NCBI GenBank assembly: GCA_030142905.1
Contig: JASJOG010000078.1
Location: forward strand, 62,001 to 126,000
DNA length: 64,000 nt
Direction of reading: 5' to 3'
From: Heliopora coerulea
Lineage: Eukaryota; Cnidaria; Anthozoa; Scleralcyonacea; Helioporidae
Positions within the stretch are counted from its first letter, which is position 1. Each line of letters begins with the position of its first letter. Positions 26,021 to 40,559 of this stretch are shown one piece after another. A model generated the notes under the pieces. It did no database searches. It was given only the letters and a program-made list of their open reading frames with translations, and was not told the DNA's origin. The position numbers were made by a program, and so were the translations under genes.

Positions 26021-29000
26021 AAATCGAATTTCGTCGATTTGACGATTTGGTGTAAAAATTTCTCCAACTCGTCAAAAATTATTCATCTCGTCGGGATAAG
26101 ACGATTATTAAAACGAACTGTGAAACAGTTGTGGCTTAAGTTTGTTGCATTGGAAGATTATTTGCCAAAACTCGTCAATCGGTTTAAAATGATCTTTTCG
26201 GAACAGAGAAGAGAATAAAAGCATTAGTTGATTGATTCGAGAAGTACTTGCGAAAATATGGAAATGTTTAAAAATTGGACAATTAAACCTTATATATGCC
26301 TAAAAGCCAGAATATGGTAAGATTTAGTTAAACACCAAATAGTTGTAGGAAACTTTCCAAATACTTCTAAATTGTTCTCCTCCACCCAAACATAATGAAA
26401 CAAATCGATTTTCGTCGATTTGACGATTTGCTGTAAAAATTTCTCCAACTCGTCAAAAACGCTTTATCTCGTCGTGATAAGACGATTACTAAAACGAACT
26501 GTGAAACAGTTGTGGCTTAAGTTTGTTGCATTGGTCGAATGCTTCCCAAAACTCGTCAAAATGTTTAAAATGATCTTTTCGGCTCAGAGAAGAAAATAAA
26601 AGCATTAGTTGATTGATTTCAGAAGTACTTCCGAAATTATGGCAATGTTTAAAAATTGGACAATTAAGCCTTATATATGCATAAAAGCAAGAATATGGTA
26701 AGGTTTAGTTAAACACCAAATAGTTGTAGGAAACTTTCCAAATACTTCTAAATTATTCTCCTCCACCCAAACATCATGAAACAAATCGATTTTCGTCGAT
26801 TTGACGATTTGCTGTGAAAATTTCTCCAACTCGTCAAAAACGCTTTATCTCTTCGGGATAAGAAGATTAATGAAACGAACTGTGAAATAGTTGTGGCTTA
26901 AGTTTGTTGCATTGGTCGAATATTTGCAAAAACTCGTCAATCGGTTTAAAATGATCTTTTCGGAACAGAGAAGAGAATAAAAGCATTAGTTGATTAATTC
27001 GAGAAGTACTTGCGAAAATATGGCTATGTTTAAAAATTGGACAATTAAGCCTTATATACGCATAAAAGCCAGAATATGGTAAGATTTAGTTAAACACCAA
27101 ATAGTTGTAGGAAACTTTCCAAATACTTCTAAATTTTTCTCCTCCACCCAAACATAATGAAACAAATCGATTTTCGTCGATTTGACGATTTGCTGTAAAA
27201 ATTTCTCCAACTCGTCAAAAACGATTTATCTCGTCGGGATAAGACGATTACTAAAACGAACTGTGAAACAGTTGTGGCTTAAGTTTGTTGCATTGGTCGA
27301 ATGCTTCCCAAAACTCGTCAAAATGTTTAAAATGATCTTTTCGGCTCAGAGAAGAAAATAAAAGCATTAGTTGATTGATTTCAGAAGTACTTCCGAAATT
27401 ATATCAATGTTTAAAAATTGGACAATTAAGCGTTATATACGCATAAAAGCAGGAATATGGTAAGGTTTAGTTAAACACCAAATAGTTGTAGGAAACTTTC
27501 CAAATACTTCTAAATTGTTCTCCTCCACCCAAACATCATGAAACAAATCGATTTTCGTCGATTTGACGATTTGCTGTAAAAATTTCTCCAACTCGTCAAA
27601 AACGCTTTATCTCGTCGTGATAAGACGATTACTAAAACGAACTGTGAAACAGTTGTGGCTTAAGTTTGTTGCATTGGTCGAATGCTTCCCAAAACTCGTC
27701 AAAATGTTTAAAATGATCTTTTCGGCTCAGAGAAGAAAATAAAAGCATTAGTTGATTGATTTCAGAAGTACTTCCGAAATTATGGCAATGTTTAAAAATT
27801 GGACAATTAAGCCTTATATACGCATAAAAGCAAGAATATGGTAAGGTTTAGTTAAACACCAAATAGTTGTAGGAAACTTTCCAAATACTTCTAAATTGTT
27901 CTCCTCTTCCCAAACATCATGAAACAAATCGATTTTCGTCGATTTGACGATTGGCTGTAAAAATTTCTCCAAATCGTCAAAAACGCTTTATCTCGTCGGG
28001 ATAAGACGATTACTAATGCGAACTGTGAAACAGTTGTGGCTTAAGTTAGTTGCATTGGTCGAATATTTGCCAAAACTCGTCAATCGGTTTAAAATGATCT
28101 TTTCGGGTCAGATAAGAAAATAAAAGCATTAGTTGATTGATTCGAGAAGTACTTGCGAAAATATGGCAATGTTTAAAAATTGGACAATTAAGCCTTATAT
28201 TCGCCTAAAAGCCAGAAGTATGCCTAGAATTGGTTAAACACATAATTGGTGTAGGAAACTTTCGAAATACTTCTAAATTGTTCTCCTCCACCGGAACCTC
28301 ATGTAACAAAAATTTATTTTCGCCGATTCGACGACTTGCTGTGAAAATTTCTTGAACTTTTCTTCGAAAACGCTTCATCTCGTCGAGATAAGACGATTAG
28401 TGAAACGAACAGTGAAACAGTTGTGGCTTAAGTTAGTTGCATTGGTCGAATGTTTGCAAAAACTCTTCAATCGGTTTAAATTGATCCTCTCGGGTCAGTG
28501 AAGAGAATAAAAGCATTAGTTGATTGATTCGTGAAATACTTGCGAAAATATGGCAATGTTTAAAAATTGGACAATTAAGCCTTATATACGCATAAAAGCC
28601 AGAATATGGTAAGATTTAGTTAAACACCAAATAGTTGTAGGAAACTTTCCAAATACTTCTAAATTGTTCTCCTCCACCCAAACATCATGAAACAAATCGA
28701 ATTTCGTCGATTTGACGATTTGCTGTAAAAATTTCTCCAACTCGTCAAAAACTATTCATCTCGTCGGGATAAGACGATTATTAAAACGAACTGTGAAACA
28801 GTTGTGGCTTAAGTTTGTTGCATTGGAAGATTATTTGCCAAAACTCGTCAATCGGTTTAAAATGATCTTTTCGGAACAGAGAAGAGAATAAAAGCATTAG
28901 TTGATTGATTCGAGAAGTACTTGCGAAAATATGGAAATGTTTAAAAATTGGACAATTAAACCTTATATATGCCTAAAAGCCAGAATATGGTAAGATTTAG

Positions 29001-31430
29001 TTAAACACCAAATAGTTGTAGGAAACTTTCCAAATACTTCTAAATTTTTCTCCTCCACCCAAACATAATGAAACAAATCGATTTTCGTCGATTTGACGAT
29101 TTGCTGTAAAAATTTCTCCAACTCGTCAAAAACGCTTTATCTCGTCGTGATAAGACTATTACTAAAACGAACTGTGAAACAGTTGTGGCTTAAGTTTGTT
29201 GCATTGGTCGAATGCTTCCCAAAACTCGTCAAAATGTTTAAAATGATCTTTTCGGCTCAGAGAAGAAAATAAAAGCATTAGTTGATTGATTTCAGAAGTA
29301 CTTCCGAAATTATGGCAATGTTTAAAAATTGGACAATTAAGCCTTATATATGCATAAAAGCAAGAATATGGTAAGGTTTAGTTAAACACCAAATAGTTGT
29401 AGGAAACTTTCCAAATACTTCTAAATTATTCTCCTCCACCCAAACATCATGAAACAAATCGATTTTCGTCGATTTGACGATTTGCTGTGAAAATTTCTCC
29501 AACTCGTCAAAAACGCTTTATCTCTTCGGGATAAGAAGATTAATGAAACGAACTGTGAAATAGTTGTGGCTTAAGTTTGTTGCATTGGTCGAATATTTGC
29601 AAAAACTCGTCAATCGGTTTAAAATGATCTTTTCGGAACAGAGAAGAGAATAAAAGCATTAGTTGATTAATTCGAGAAGTACTTGCGAAAATATGGCTAT
29701 GTTTAAAAATTGGACAATTAAGCCTTATATACGCATAAAAGCCAGAATATGGTAAGATTTAGTTAAACACCAAATAGTTGTAGGAAACTTTCCAAATACT
29801 TCTAAATTTTTCTCCTCCACCCAAACATAATGAAACAAATCGATTTTCGTCGATTTGACGATTTGCTGTAAAAATTTCTCCAACTCGTCAAAAACGATTT
29901 ATCTCGTCGGGATAAGACGATTACTAAAACGAACTGTGAAACAGTTGTGGCTTAAGTTTGTTGCATTGGTCGAATGCTTCCCAAAACTCGTCAAAATGTT
30001 TAAAATGATCTTTTCGGCTCAGAGAAGAAAATAAAAGCATTAGTTGATTGATTTCAGAAGTACTTCCGAAATTATGGCAATGTTTAAAAATTGGACAATT
30101 AAGCGTTATATACGCATAAAAGCAGGAATATGGTAAGGTTTAGTTAAACACCAAATAGTTGTAGGAAACTTTCCAAATACTTCTAAATTGTTCTCCTCCA
30201 CCCAAACATCATGAAACAAATCGATTTTCGTCGATTTGACGATTTGCTGTAAAAATTTCTCCAACTCGTCAAAAACGCTTTATCTCGTCGTGATAAGACG
30301 ATTACTAAAACGAACTGTGAAACAGTTGTGGCTTAAGTTTGTTGCATTGGTCGAATGCTTCCCAAAACTCGTCAAAATGTTTAAAATGATCTTTTCGGCT
30401 CAGAGAAGAAAATAAAAGCATTAGTTGATTGATTTCAGAAGTACTTCCGAAATTATGGCAATGTTTAAAAATTGGACAATTAAGCCTTATATACGCATAA
30501 AAGCAAGAATATGGTAAGGTTTAGTTAAACACCAAATAGTTGTAGGAAACTTTCCAAATACTTCTAAATTGTTCTCCTCTTCCCAAACATCATGAAACAA
30601 ATCGATTTTCGTCGATTTGACGATTGGCTGTAAAAATTTCTCCAAATCGTCAAAAACGCTTTATCTCGTCGGGATAAGACGATTACTAATGCGAACTGTG
30701 AAACAGTTGTGGCTTAAGTTAGTTGCATTGGTCGAATATTTGCCAAAACTCGTCAATCGGTTTAAAATGATCTTTTCGGGTCAGATAAGAAAATAAAAGC
30801 ATTAGTTGATTGATTCGAGAAGTACTTGCGAAAATATGGCAATGTTTAAAAATTGGACAATTAAGCCTTATATTCGCCTAAAAGCCAGAAGTATGCCTAG
30901 AATTGGTTAAACACATAATTGGTGTAGGAAACTTTCGAAATACTTCTAAATTGTTCTCCTCCACCGGAACCTCATGTAACAAAAATTTATTTTCGCCGAT
31001 TCGACGACTTGCTGTGAAAATTTCTTGAACTTTTCTTCGAAAACGCTTCATCTCGTCGAGATAAGACGATTAGTGAAACGAACAGTGAAACAGTTGTGGC
31101 TTAAGTTAGTTGCATTGGTCGAATGTTTGCAAAAACTCTTCAATCGGTTTAAATTGATCCTCTCGGGTCAGTGAAGAGAATAAAAGCATTAGTTGATTGA
31201 TTCGTGAAATACTTGCGAAAATATGGCAATGTTTAAAAATTGGACAATTAAGCCTTATATACGCATAAAAGCCAGAATATGGTAAGATTTAGTTAAACAC
31301 CAAATAGTTGTAGGAAACTTTCCAAATACTTCTAAATTGTTCTCCTCCACCCAAACATCATGAAACAAATCGAATTTCGTCGATTTGACGATTTGCTGTA
31401 AAAATTTCTCCAACTCGTCAAAAACTCTTC
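26021..31430. repeat. Nested tandem of a 7-monomer unit (2,673 bp), two copies
   Basis: 'aaatcgaatt' at 26,021 recurs at 28,694 and about 31,367. 'gaaatgttta' at 26,261 recurs at 28,934, and 'aagccagaag' at 28,209 recurs at 30,882. All spacings are 2,673 bp, seven monomers. Each unit carries the same order: a 'tatatatgccta' monomer, a 'cataatg' monomer, 'cttcgggataagaag', a second 'cataatg' monomer, 'cgtcgtgataag', 'actaatgcgaactg' and a type-B unit. The 20.6-kb macro-repeat boundary (29.06 kb) lies inside this tandem. The first macro-copy also begins with this kind of unit at 8.44 kb. The two copies are close to identical; a visible difference is 'ttatatcaatg' near 27,401 against 'ttatggcaatg' near 30,073. 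Confidence 0.85.
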
Positions 31431-34400
31431 ATCTCGTCGGGATAAGACGATTATTAAAACGAACTGTGAAACAGTTGTGGCTTAAGTTTGTTGCATTGGT
31501 CGAATGTTTCCCAAAACTCGTCAATCGGTTTAAAATGATCTTTTCGGTTCAGAGAAGAGAATAAAAGATTTAGTTGATTGATTCGAGAAGTACTTGCGAA
31601 AATATGGCAATGTTTAAAAATAGGACAATTAAGCCTTATATACGCCTAAAAACCAGAAGTATGCCTAGAAATGGTGAAACACCAAATAGTTGTAGGAAAC
31701 TTTCCAAATACTTCTAAATTGTTCTCCTCCACCCAAATGTCATGAAACAAATCGATTTTCGTCGATTTGACAATTTGCTGTGAAAATTTCTCTAACTCGT
31801 CAAAAACGCTTTATCTCGTCGAAATAAGACGATTACTAAAACGAACTGTGAAACAGTTGTGGCTTAAGTTAGTTGCATTGGTTGATTATTTGCCAAAACT
31901 CGTCAATCGGTTTAAAATGATCTTTTTGGTTGAGATAAGAATATAAAATCATTAGTTGATTGATTCGAGAAGTACTTGCGAAAATATGGCAATGTTTAAA
32001 AATTGGACAATTAAGCCTTATATACGCATAAATGCCAGAATATGGTAAGATTTAGTTAAACACCAAATAGTTGTAGGACACTATCCAAATACTTCTAAAT
32101 AGTTCTCCTCCACCCAAACATCATGAAACAAATCGATTTTCGTCGATTTGACGATTTGCTGTGAAAATTTCTCCAACTCGTCAAAAACGCTTTATCTCGT
32201 CGGGATAAGACGATTACTAAAACGAACTGTAAAACAGTTGTGGCTTAAGTTTGTTGCATTGGGCAATTGTTTCCCAACACTCGTCAATCGGTTTAAAATG
32301 GTCTCTTCGGGTCAGAGAAGAGAATAAAAGCATTAGTTGATTGATTCGAGAAGTACTTGCGAAAATATGGCAATGTTTTAAAATTGAACAATTAAGCCTT
32401 TTATACGCCTAAAAGCCAGGATATGGTTAGATTTTGTTTAACACCAAATAGTTGTAAGAAACTTTCCAAATATTTCTAAATTGTTATCCTCCAACCAAAC
32501 TTCATTAAACAAACCAATTTTCGTCGATTCGACGACTTGCTGTGAAAATTTCTCGAACTTTTCTTCGAAAACGCTTTATCTCGTCGAGATAAGACGATTA
32601 GTGAAACGAACATTGAAACAGTTGTGGCTTAATTTAGTTGCATTCGTCGAATGTGTGCCAAAACTCGTAAATCGGTTTAAATCGGTCCTTTCGGGTTAGA
32701 GAGGAGAATAAAGCATTACTTGATTGATTCGAGAAGAACTTGCGAAAATATGGTAATGTTTAAAAATTGGACAATTAAGCCTTATATACGCCTAAAAGCC
32801 AGAAGTATGCCTAGAATTGGTTAAACACCAAATAGGTGTAGGAAACTTTCCAAATACTTCTAAATTGTTCTCCTCCACCCAAATATCATGAACCAAATTG
32901 ATTTTCGCCGATTTGACAATTTGCTGTGAAAATTTCTCCAACTCGTCAAAAACGCTTTATCTCGTTAAAATAAGACGATTACTAAAAGGAACTGTGAAAC
33001 AGTTGTGGCTTAAGTTTGTTGCATTGGTCGAATGCTTCCCAAAACTCGTCAATCGGTTTAAAATGATCTTTTCGGGTGAGAGAAGAGAATAAATGCATTA
33101 GTTGATTAATTCGAGAAGTACTTGCGAAAATATGGCTATGTTTAAAAATTGGACAATTAAGCCTTATATACGCATAAAAGCCAGAATATGGTAAGATTTA
33201 GTTAAACACCAAATAGTTGTAGGAAACTTTCCAAATACTTCTAAATTTTTCTCCTCCACCCAAACATCATGAAACAAATCGATTTTCGTCGATTTGACGA
33301 TTTGCTGTAAAAATTTCTCCAACTCGTCAAAAACGCTTTATCTCGTCGTGATAAGACGATTACTAAAACGAACTGTGAAACAGTTGTGGCTTAAGTTTGT
33401 TGCATTGGTCGAATGCTTCCCAAAACTTGTCAAAATGTTTAAAATGATCTTTTCGGCTCAGAGAAGAAAATAAAAGCATTAGTTGATTGATTTCAGAAGA
33501 ACTTCCGAAATTATGGCAATGTTTAAAAATTGGACAATTAAGCCTTATATATGCATAAAAGCAAGAATATGGTAAGGTTTAGTTAAACACCAAATAGTTG
33601 TAGGAAACTTTCCAAATACTTCTAAATTGTTCTCCTCCACCCAAACATCATGAAACAAATCGATTTTCGTCGATTTGACGATTAGCTGTAAAAATTTCTC
33701 CAAATCGTCAAAAACGCTTTATCTCGTCGAGATAAGACGATTACTAATGCGAACTGTGAAACAGTTGTGGCTTAAGTTAGTTGCATTGGTCGAATATTTG
33801 CCAAAACTCGTCAATCGGTTTAAAATGATCTTTTCGGGTCAGATAAGAAAATAAAAGCATTAGTTGATTGATTCGAGAAGTACTTGCGAAAATATGGCAA
33901 TGTTTAAAAATTGGACAATTAAGCCTTATATACGCCTAAAAGCCAGAAGTATGCCTAGAATTGGTTAAACACATAATTGGTGTTGGAAACTTTCGAAATA
34001 CTTCTAAATTGTTCTCCTACACCGGAACCTCATGTAACAAAAATTTATTTTCGCCGATTCGACGACTTGCTGTGAAAATTTCTTGAACTTTTCTTCGAAA
34101 ACGCTTCATCTCGTCGAGATAAGACGATTAGTGAAACGAACAGTGAAACAGTTGTGGCTTAAGTTAGTTGCATTGGTCGAATGTTTACAAAAACTCTTCA
34201 ATCGGTTTAAATTGATCCTCTCGGGTCAGTGAAGAGAATAAAAGCATTAGTTGATTGATTCGAGAAATACTTGCGAAAATATGGCAATCTTTAAAAATAG
34301 GACAATTAAGCCTTACATACGCCTAAAAACCAGAAGTATGCCTAGAATTGGTGAAACACCAAATAGTTGTAGGAAACTTTCCAAATACTTCTAAATTGTT

Positions 34401-34977
34401 CTCCTCCACCCAAATGTCATGAAACAAATCGATTTTCGTCGATTTGACAATTTGCTGTTAAAATTTCTCCAACTCGTCAAAAACGCTTTATCTCGTCGGG
34501 ATAAGACGATTACTAAAACGAACTGTAAAACAGTTGTGGCTTAAGTTTGTTGCATTGGGCAATTGTTTCCCAAAACTCGTCAATCGGTTTAAAATGGTCT
34601 CTTCGGGTCAGAGAAGAGAATAAAAGCATTAGTTGATTGATTCGAGAAGTACTTGCGAAAATATGGCAATGTTTTAAAATTGAACAATTAAGCCTTTTAT
34701 ACGCCTAAAAGCCAGGATATGGTTAGATTTTGTTTAACACCAAATAGTTGTAAGAAACTTTCCAAATATTTCTAAATTGTTATCCTCCAACCAAACTTCA
34801 TTAAACAAACCAATTTTCGTCGATTCGACGACTTGCTGTGAAAATTTCTCGAACTTTTCTTCAAAAACGCTTTATCTCGTCGAGATAAGACGATTAGTGA
34901 AACGAACATTGAAACAGTTGTGGCGTAATTTAGTTGCATTCGTCGAATGTGTGCCAAAACTCGTAAATCGGTTTAAA

Positions 34978-35051
34978 ATGATCTTTTCGGGTCAGAGAAG
35001 AGAATAAAAGCATTAGTTGATCGATTCGAGAAGTACTTGCGAAAATATGGC
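34978..35051. other. Probable gene-conversion tract: type-B' tail replaced by type-A
   Basis: In copy 1 the type-B' monomer ends with 'aaatcggtcc', 'agaggagaataaagc', 'ttacttg', 'agaagaacttg' and 'atggtaatg' (about 14,357-14,429). In copy 2 the same monomer keeps the B' head through 'cgtaaatcggttta', then switches to type-A bases at every one of these sites (first at 34,978, last at 35,051), and matches copy 1 again afterwards. The swap adds one base, which explains why the macro-repeat offset changes here from 20,621 to 20,622. Other B' monomers (796, 11,860, 32,481) keep the B' tail. A double crossover would look the same. Confidence 0.7.
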
Positions 35052-38000
35052 AATGTTTAAAAATTGGACAATTAAGCCTTATATACGCCTAAAAGCCAGA
35101 AGTATGCCTAGAATTGGTTAAACACCAAATAGGTGTAGGAAACTTTCCAAATACTTCTAAATTGTTCTCCTCCACCCAAATATCATGAACCAAATTGATT
35201 TTCGTCGATTTGACGATTTGCTGTGAAAATTTCTCCAACTCGTCAAAAACGCTTTATCTCGTTGAAATAAGACGATTACTAAAACGAACTGTGAAACAGT
35301 TGTGGCTTAAGTTTGTTGCATTGGTCGAATGTTTCCCAAAACTCGTCAATCGGTTTAAAATGATCTTTTCGGGTCAGAGAAGAGAATAAAAGCATTAGTT
35401 GATTGATTCGAGAAGTACTTGCAAAAATATGGCAATGTTTAAAAATTGGACAATTAAGTCTTATATACGCCTAAAAGCCAGAAATATACCTAGAATTGGT
35501 TAAACACCAAAAAGGTGTAAGAAATTTCCAAATACTTCTAAATTGTTCTCCTCCAACCAAACATCATAAAAGAAATCGATTTTCGTCGATTTGACGATAT
35601 GCTGTGAAAATTTCTCCACCTCTTCAAAAACTCTTTATCTCGTCGAGATAAGACGATTAATGAAACTAACTGTGAAACAGTTGTGGATTAAGTTTGTTGC
35701 ATTGGTCGAATATTTGCCAAAACCCGTCAATCGGTTTAAAATGATCTTTTCGGGACAGAGAAGAGAATAAAAGCATTAGTTGATTAATTCGAGAAGTACT
35801 TGCGAAAATATGTCTATGTTTACAAATTGGACAATTAAACCTTATATACGCATAAAAGCCAGAATATAGTAAAATTTAGTTAAACACCAAATAGTCGTAG
35901 GAAACTTTCCAAATACTTTTAAATTGTTCTCCTCCACCCAAATGTCATGAAATAAATCGATTTTCGTCGATTTGACGATTTGCTGTGAAAATTTCTCCAA
36001 CTCTTCAAAAACGCTTAATCTCGTCGAGATAAGACGATTAATGAAACGAACTGTGAAACAGTTGTGGCTTAAGTTTGTTGCATTGGTCGAATATTTGCCA
36101 AAACTCGTCAATCGGTTTAAAATGATCCTTTCGGGACAGAGAAGAGAATAAAAGCATTAGTTGATTAGTTCGAGAAGTACTTGCGAAAATATGGCTATGT
36201 TTACAAATTGGACAATTAAACCTTATATACGCCTAAAAGCCAGAATATAGAAAGATTTAGTTAAACACCAAATAGTTGTAGGAAACTTTCCAAATACTTC
36301 TAAATTGTTCTCCTCCACCCAAACATCATAAAACAAATCGATTTTCGTCGATTTGACGATTTGCTGTGAAAATTTCTCCAACTCTTCAAAAACGCTTTAT
36401 CTTATCGAGATAAGACGATTAATGAAACGAACTGTGAAACAGTTGTGGCTTAAGTTTGTTGCATTGGTCGAATATTTTCCATAACTCGTCAATCGGTTTA
36501 AAATGATCCTTTCGGGACAGAGAAGAAAATAAAAGCATTAGTTGATTAATTCGAGAAGTACTTGCGAAAATATGGCTATGTTTACAAATTGGACAATTAA
36601 ACTTCATATACGCCTAAAAGCCAGAATATGGTTAGATATGTTTGAACACTAAATAGGTATAGGAAACTTTCCAAATACTTCTAAATTGTTCTCCTCCACC
36701 CAAACATACGGAAACAAATCGATTTTCGTCGATTTGACGATTTGCTGTGAAAATTTCTCCAACTCATCAAAAACGCTTTATCTCGTCGAAATAAGACGAT
36801 TACTAAAACGAACTGAGAAACAGTTGTGGCTTAAGTTTGTTGCATTGGTCGAATATTTGCAAAAACTCGTCAATCGGTTTAAATTGATCCTTTCGCGTCA
36901 GAGAAGAGAATAAAAGCATTAGTTGATTGATTCGAGAAGTACTTGCGAAAATATTGCAATGTTTAAAATATAGACAATTAAACCGTATATACGCATAAAA
37001 GCCAGAATATGGTAAAATTTAGTTAAACACCAAATAGTTGTAGGAAACTTTCCAAATACTTCTAAATTGGTCTCCTCCACCCAAACATCATGAAACAAAT
37101 CGATTTTCGTCGATTTGACGATTTGCTGTAAAAATTTCTCCAACTCGTCAAAAACGCTTTATCTCGTCGAAATAAGACGATTACTAAAACGAACTATGAA
37201 ACAGTTGTGGCTTAAATTTGTTGCATTGGTCGAATGTTTCCCAAAACTCGTCAATCTGTTTAAAATGATCTTTACGGGTTAGAGAAGAGAATAAAAGCAT
37301 TAGTTGATTGATTCGAGAAGTATTTGCAAAAATATGGTAATGTTTAAAAATTGGACAATTAAGTCTTATATACGCCTAAAAGCCAGAAGTATGCTTAGAA
37401 TAGGTTAAACACCAAATAGGTGTAGGAAACTTTCCAAATACTTCTAATTTGTTCTCCTCCTCCCAAACATCATAAAACAAATCGATTTTCGTCGATTTGA
37501 CGATTTGCTGTAAAAATTTCTCCAACTCTTCAAAAACGCTTTATCTTGTTGAGATAAGAAGATTAATGAAACGAACTGTGAAACAGTTGTGGCTTAAGTT
37601 TGTTGCATTGGTCGAATATTTGCCAAAACTCGTAAATCGGTTTAAAATGATCTTTTCGGTAGAGAGAAGAGAATAAAAGCATTAGTTGATTAATTCGAGA
37701 AGTACTTGCGAAAATATGGCTATTTTAAAAATTGGACAATTAAGCCTTATATACGCATAAAAGCCAGAATATGGTAAGATTTAGTTAAACACCAAATAGT
37801 TGTAGGAAACTTTCCAAATACTTCTAAATTGTTCTCCTCCACCCAAACATCATGAAACAAATCGATTTTCGTCGATTTGACGATTTGCTGTAAAAATTTC
37901 TTCAACTCGTCAAAAACGCTTCATTTCGTCGGGATAAGACGATGATTAAAACGAACTGTGAAACAGTTGTGGCTTAAGTTTGTTGCATTGGTCGAAGGTT

Positions 38001-40559
38001 TCCCAAAACTCGTCAATCGGTTTAAAATGATCTATTCGGGTCAGAGAAGAGAATAAAAGCATTAGTTGATTGATTCGAGTAGTACTAGCGAAAATATGGA
38101 AATGTTTAAAAATTGTACAATTAAACCTTACATACGCATAAAAGCCAGAATATGGTAAGATTTAGTTAAACACCAAATAGTTGTATGAAACTTTCCCAAT
38201 ACTTCTAAATTGTTCTCCTCCACCCAAACATCATGAAACAAATCGATTTTCGTCGATTTGACGATTTGTTGTAAAAATTTCTCCAACTCGTCAAAAACGC
38301 TTTATCTCGTCGTGATAAGACGATTACTAAAACGAACTGTGAAACAGTTGTAGTTTAAGTTTGTTGCATTGGTCGAATGTTTCCCAAAACTCGTCAATCG
38401 GTTTAAAATGATCTTTTCGGGTCAGAGAAGAGAATAAAAGCATTAGTTGATTGATTCGAGAAGTACTTGCGAAAATATGGCAATGTTTAAAAATTCGACA
38501 ATTAAGCCTTATATACGCCTAAAAGCCAGAAGTATGCCTAGAATTGGTTAAACACCAAATAGGTGTAGGAAACTTTAGAAATATTTCTAAATTGTTCTCC
38601 TCCACCGAAACCTCATGTAACAAAAATTTATTTTCGCCGTTTCGACGACTTGCTGTGAAAATGTCTTGAACTTTTCTACGAAAACGCTTCATCTCGTCGA
38701 GATAAGACGATTAGTGAAACGAACAGTGATACAGTTGTGGCTTAAGTTAGTTGCATTGGTCGAATGTTTGCAAAAACTCGTCAATCGGTTTAAATTGATC
38801 CTCTCGGGTCAGTGAAGAGAATAAAAGCATTAGTTGATTGATTCGAGAAGTACTTGCGAAAATATGGCAATGTTTAAAAATAAGACAATTAAGCCTTATA
38901 TACGCCTAAAAACCAGAAGTATGCCTAGAATTGGTGAAACACCAAATAGTTGTAGGAAACTTTCCAAATACTTCTAAATTGTTCTCCTCCACCCAAACAT
39001 CATGAAACAAATCGATTTTCGTCGATTTGACGATTTGCTGTAAAAATTTCTCCAACTCGTAAAAAACGCTTCTTCTCGTCGGGATAAGACGATTATTAAA
39101 ACGAACTGTGAAACAGTTGTGGCTTAAGTTTGTTGCATTGGAAGATTATTTGCCAAAACTCGTCAATAGGTTTAAAATGATCTTTTCGGAACAGAGAAGA
39201 GAATAAAAGCATTAGTTGATTGATTCGAGAAGTACTTGCGAAAATATGGCTATGTTTTAAAATTGGACAATTAAGCCTTATATACGCATAAAAGCCAGAA
39301 TATGGTAAGATTTAGTTAAACACGAAATAGTTGTAGGAAACTTTCCAAATACTCCTAAATAGTTCTCCTCCACATAAACATCATGAAACAAATCGATTTT
39401 CGTCGATTTGACGATTTGCTATGAAAATTTCTCCAACTCGTTGAAAACGCTTTATCTCGTCGGGATAAGACGATTACTAAAACGAAACTCAAACAGTTGT
39501 GGCTTAAGTTTGTTGCATTGGTCGAATGTTTCCCAAAATTCGTCAATCGGTTTAAAATGATCTTTTCGGGTCAGAGAAGAGAATAAAATCATTAGTTGAT
39601 TGATTCGAGAAGTACTTGCGAAAATATGGCAATGTTTAAAAATTGGACAATTAAGCCTTATATACGCATAAAAGCCAGAATATGGTAAGATTTAGTTAAA
39701 CACCAAATAGTTGTTGGAAACTTTCCAAATACTTCTAAATTTTTCTTCTCCACCCAAACATCATGAAACAAATCGATTTTCGTCGATTTGACGATTTGCT
39801 GTGAAAATTTCTCCAACTCGTCAAAAACGCTTTATCTCGTCGAAATAAGACGATTACTAAAACGAACTGTGAAACAGTTGTGGCTTAAGTTTGTTGCATT
39901 GGTCGAATGTTTCCCAAAACTCGTCAATCGGGATAAAATGATCTCTTAGGGTTAGAGAAGAGAATAAAAGGATCAGTTGATTGATTCGAGAAGTACTTGC
40001 GAAAATATGGCAATGTTTAAAAATTGGACAATTAAACCTTATATACGCATAAAAGGCAGAATATGTTAAGTTTAATTAAACAGCAAATAGTTGTAGGAAA
40101 CTTTCCCAATACTTCTAAATTGTTCTCCTTCACCCAAACATCATGAAACAATTCGATTATCGTCGATTTGACGATTTCCTTTAAAAATTTATCCAACTCG
40201 TCAAAAACCCTTTATCTCGTCGAAATAAGACGATTACTAAAACGAACTGTGAAACAGTTGTGGCTTAAGTTTGTTGCATTGGTCGAATGTTTCCCAAAAC
40301 TCGTCAATCGGTTTAAAATGATCTTTTCGGGACAGAGAAGAGAATAAAAACATTAGTAGATTGATTCGAGAAGTACTTGCGAAAATATGGCAATGTTTAA
40401 AATATGGACAATTAAACCTTATATACGCATAAAAGCCAGAATATGGTAAAATTTAGTTAAACACCAAATAGTTGTAGGAAACTTTCCAAATACTTCTAAA
40501 TTGTTCTCCTCCACCCAAACATCATGAAACAAATCGATTTTCGTCGATTTGACGATTTG

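Larger units (their letters stand above)
8443..29063. repeat. Macro higher-order repeat, copy 1 (~20,621 bp, 54 monomers)
   Basis: The monomer order from about 8.44 kb is repeated from about 29.06 kb. Landmarks with equal offset are 'cataatg' 8,443/29,064, 'aagccagaag' 10,261/30,882, 'taaaagattt' 10,941/31,562, and the type-B' units 11,860/32,481 and 14,156/34,777, all 20,621. Then 14,573/35,195, 15,220/35,842, 16,064/36,686 and 18,733/39,355 are at 20,622. The distance equals 54 monomers of 381.9 bp. Rare variants are shared position for position, so this is duplication of a whole segment, not chance similarity of monomers. Before 8.4 kb the match fails ('tatacgcata' against 'tatatgccta' near 28,970), which fixes the left edge to within one monomer. 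Confidence 0.88.
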
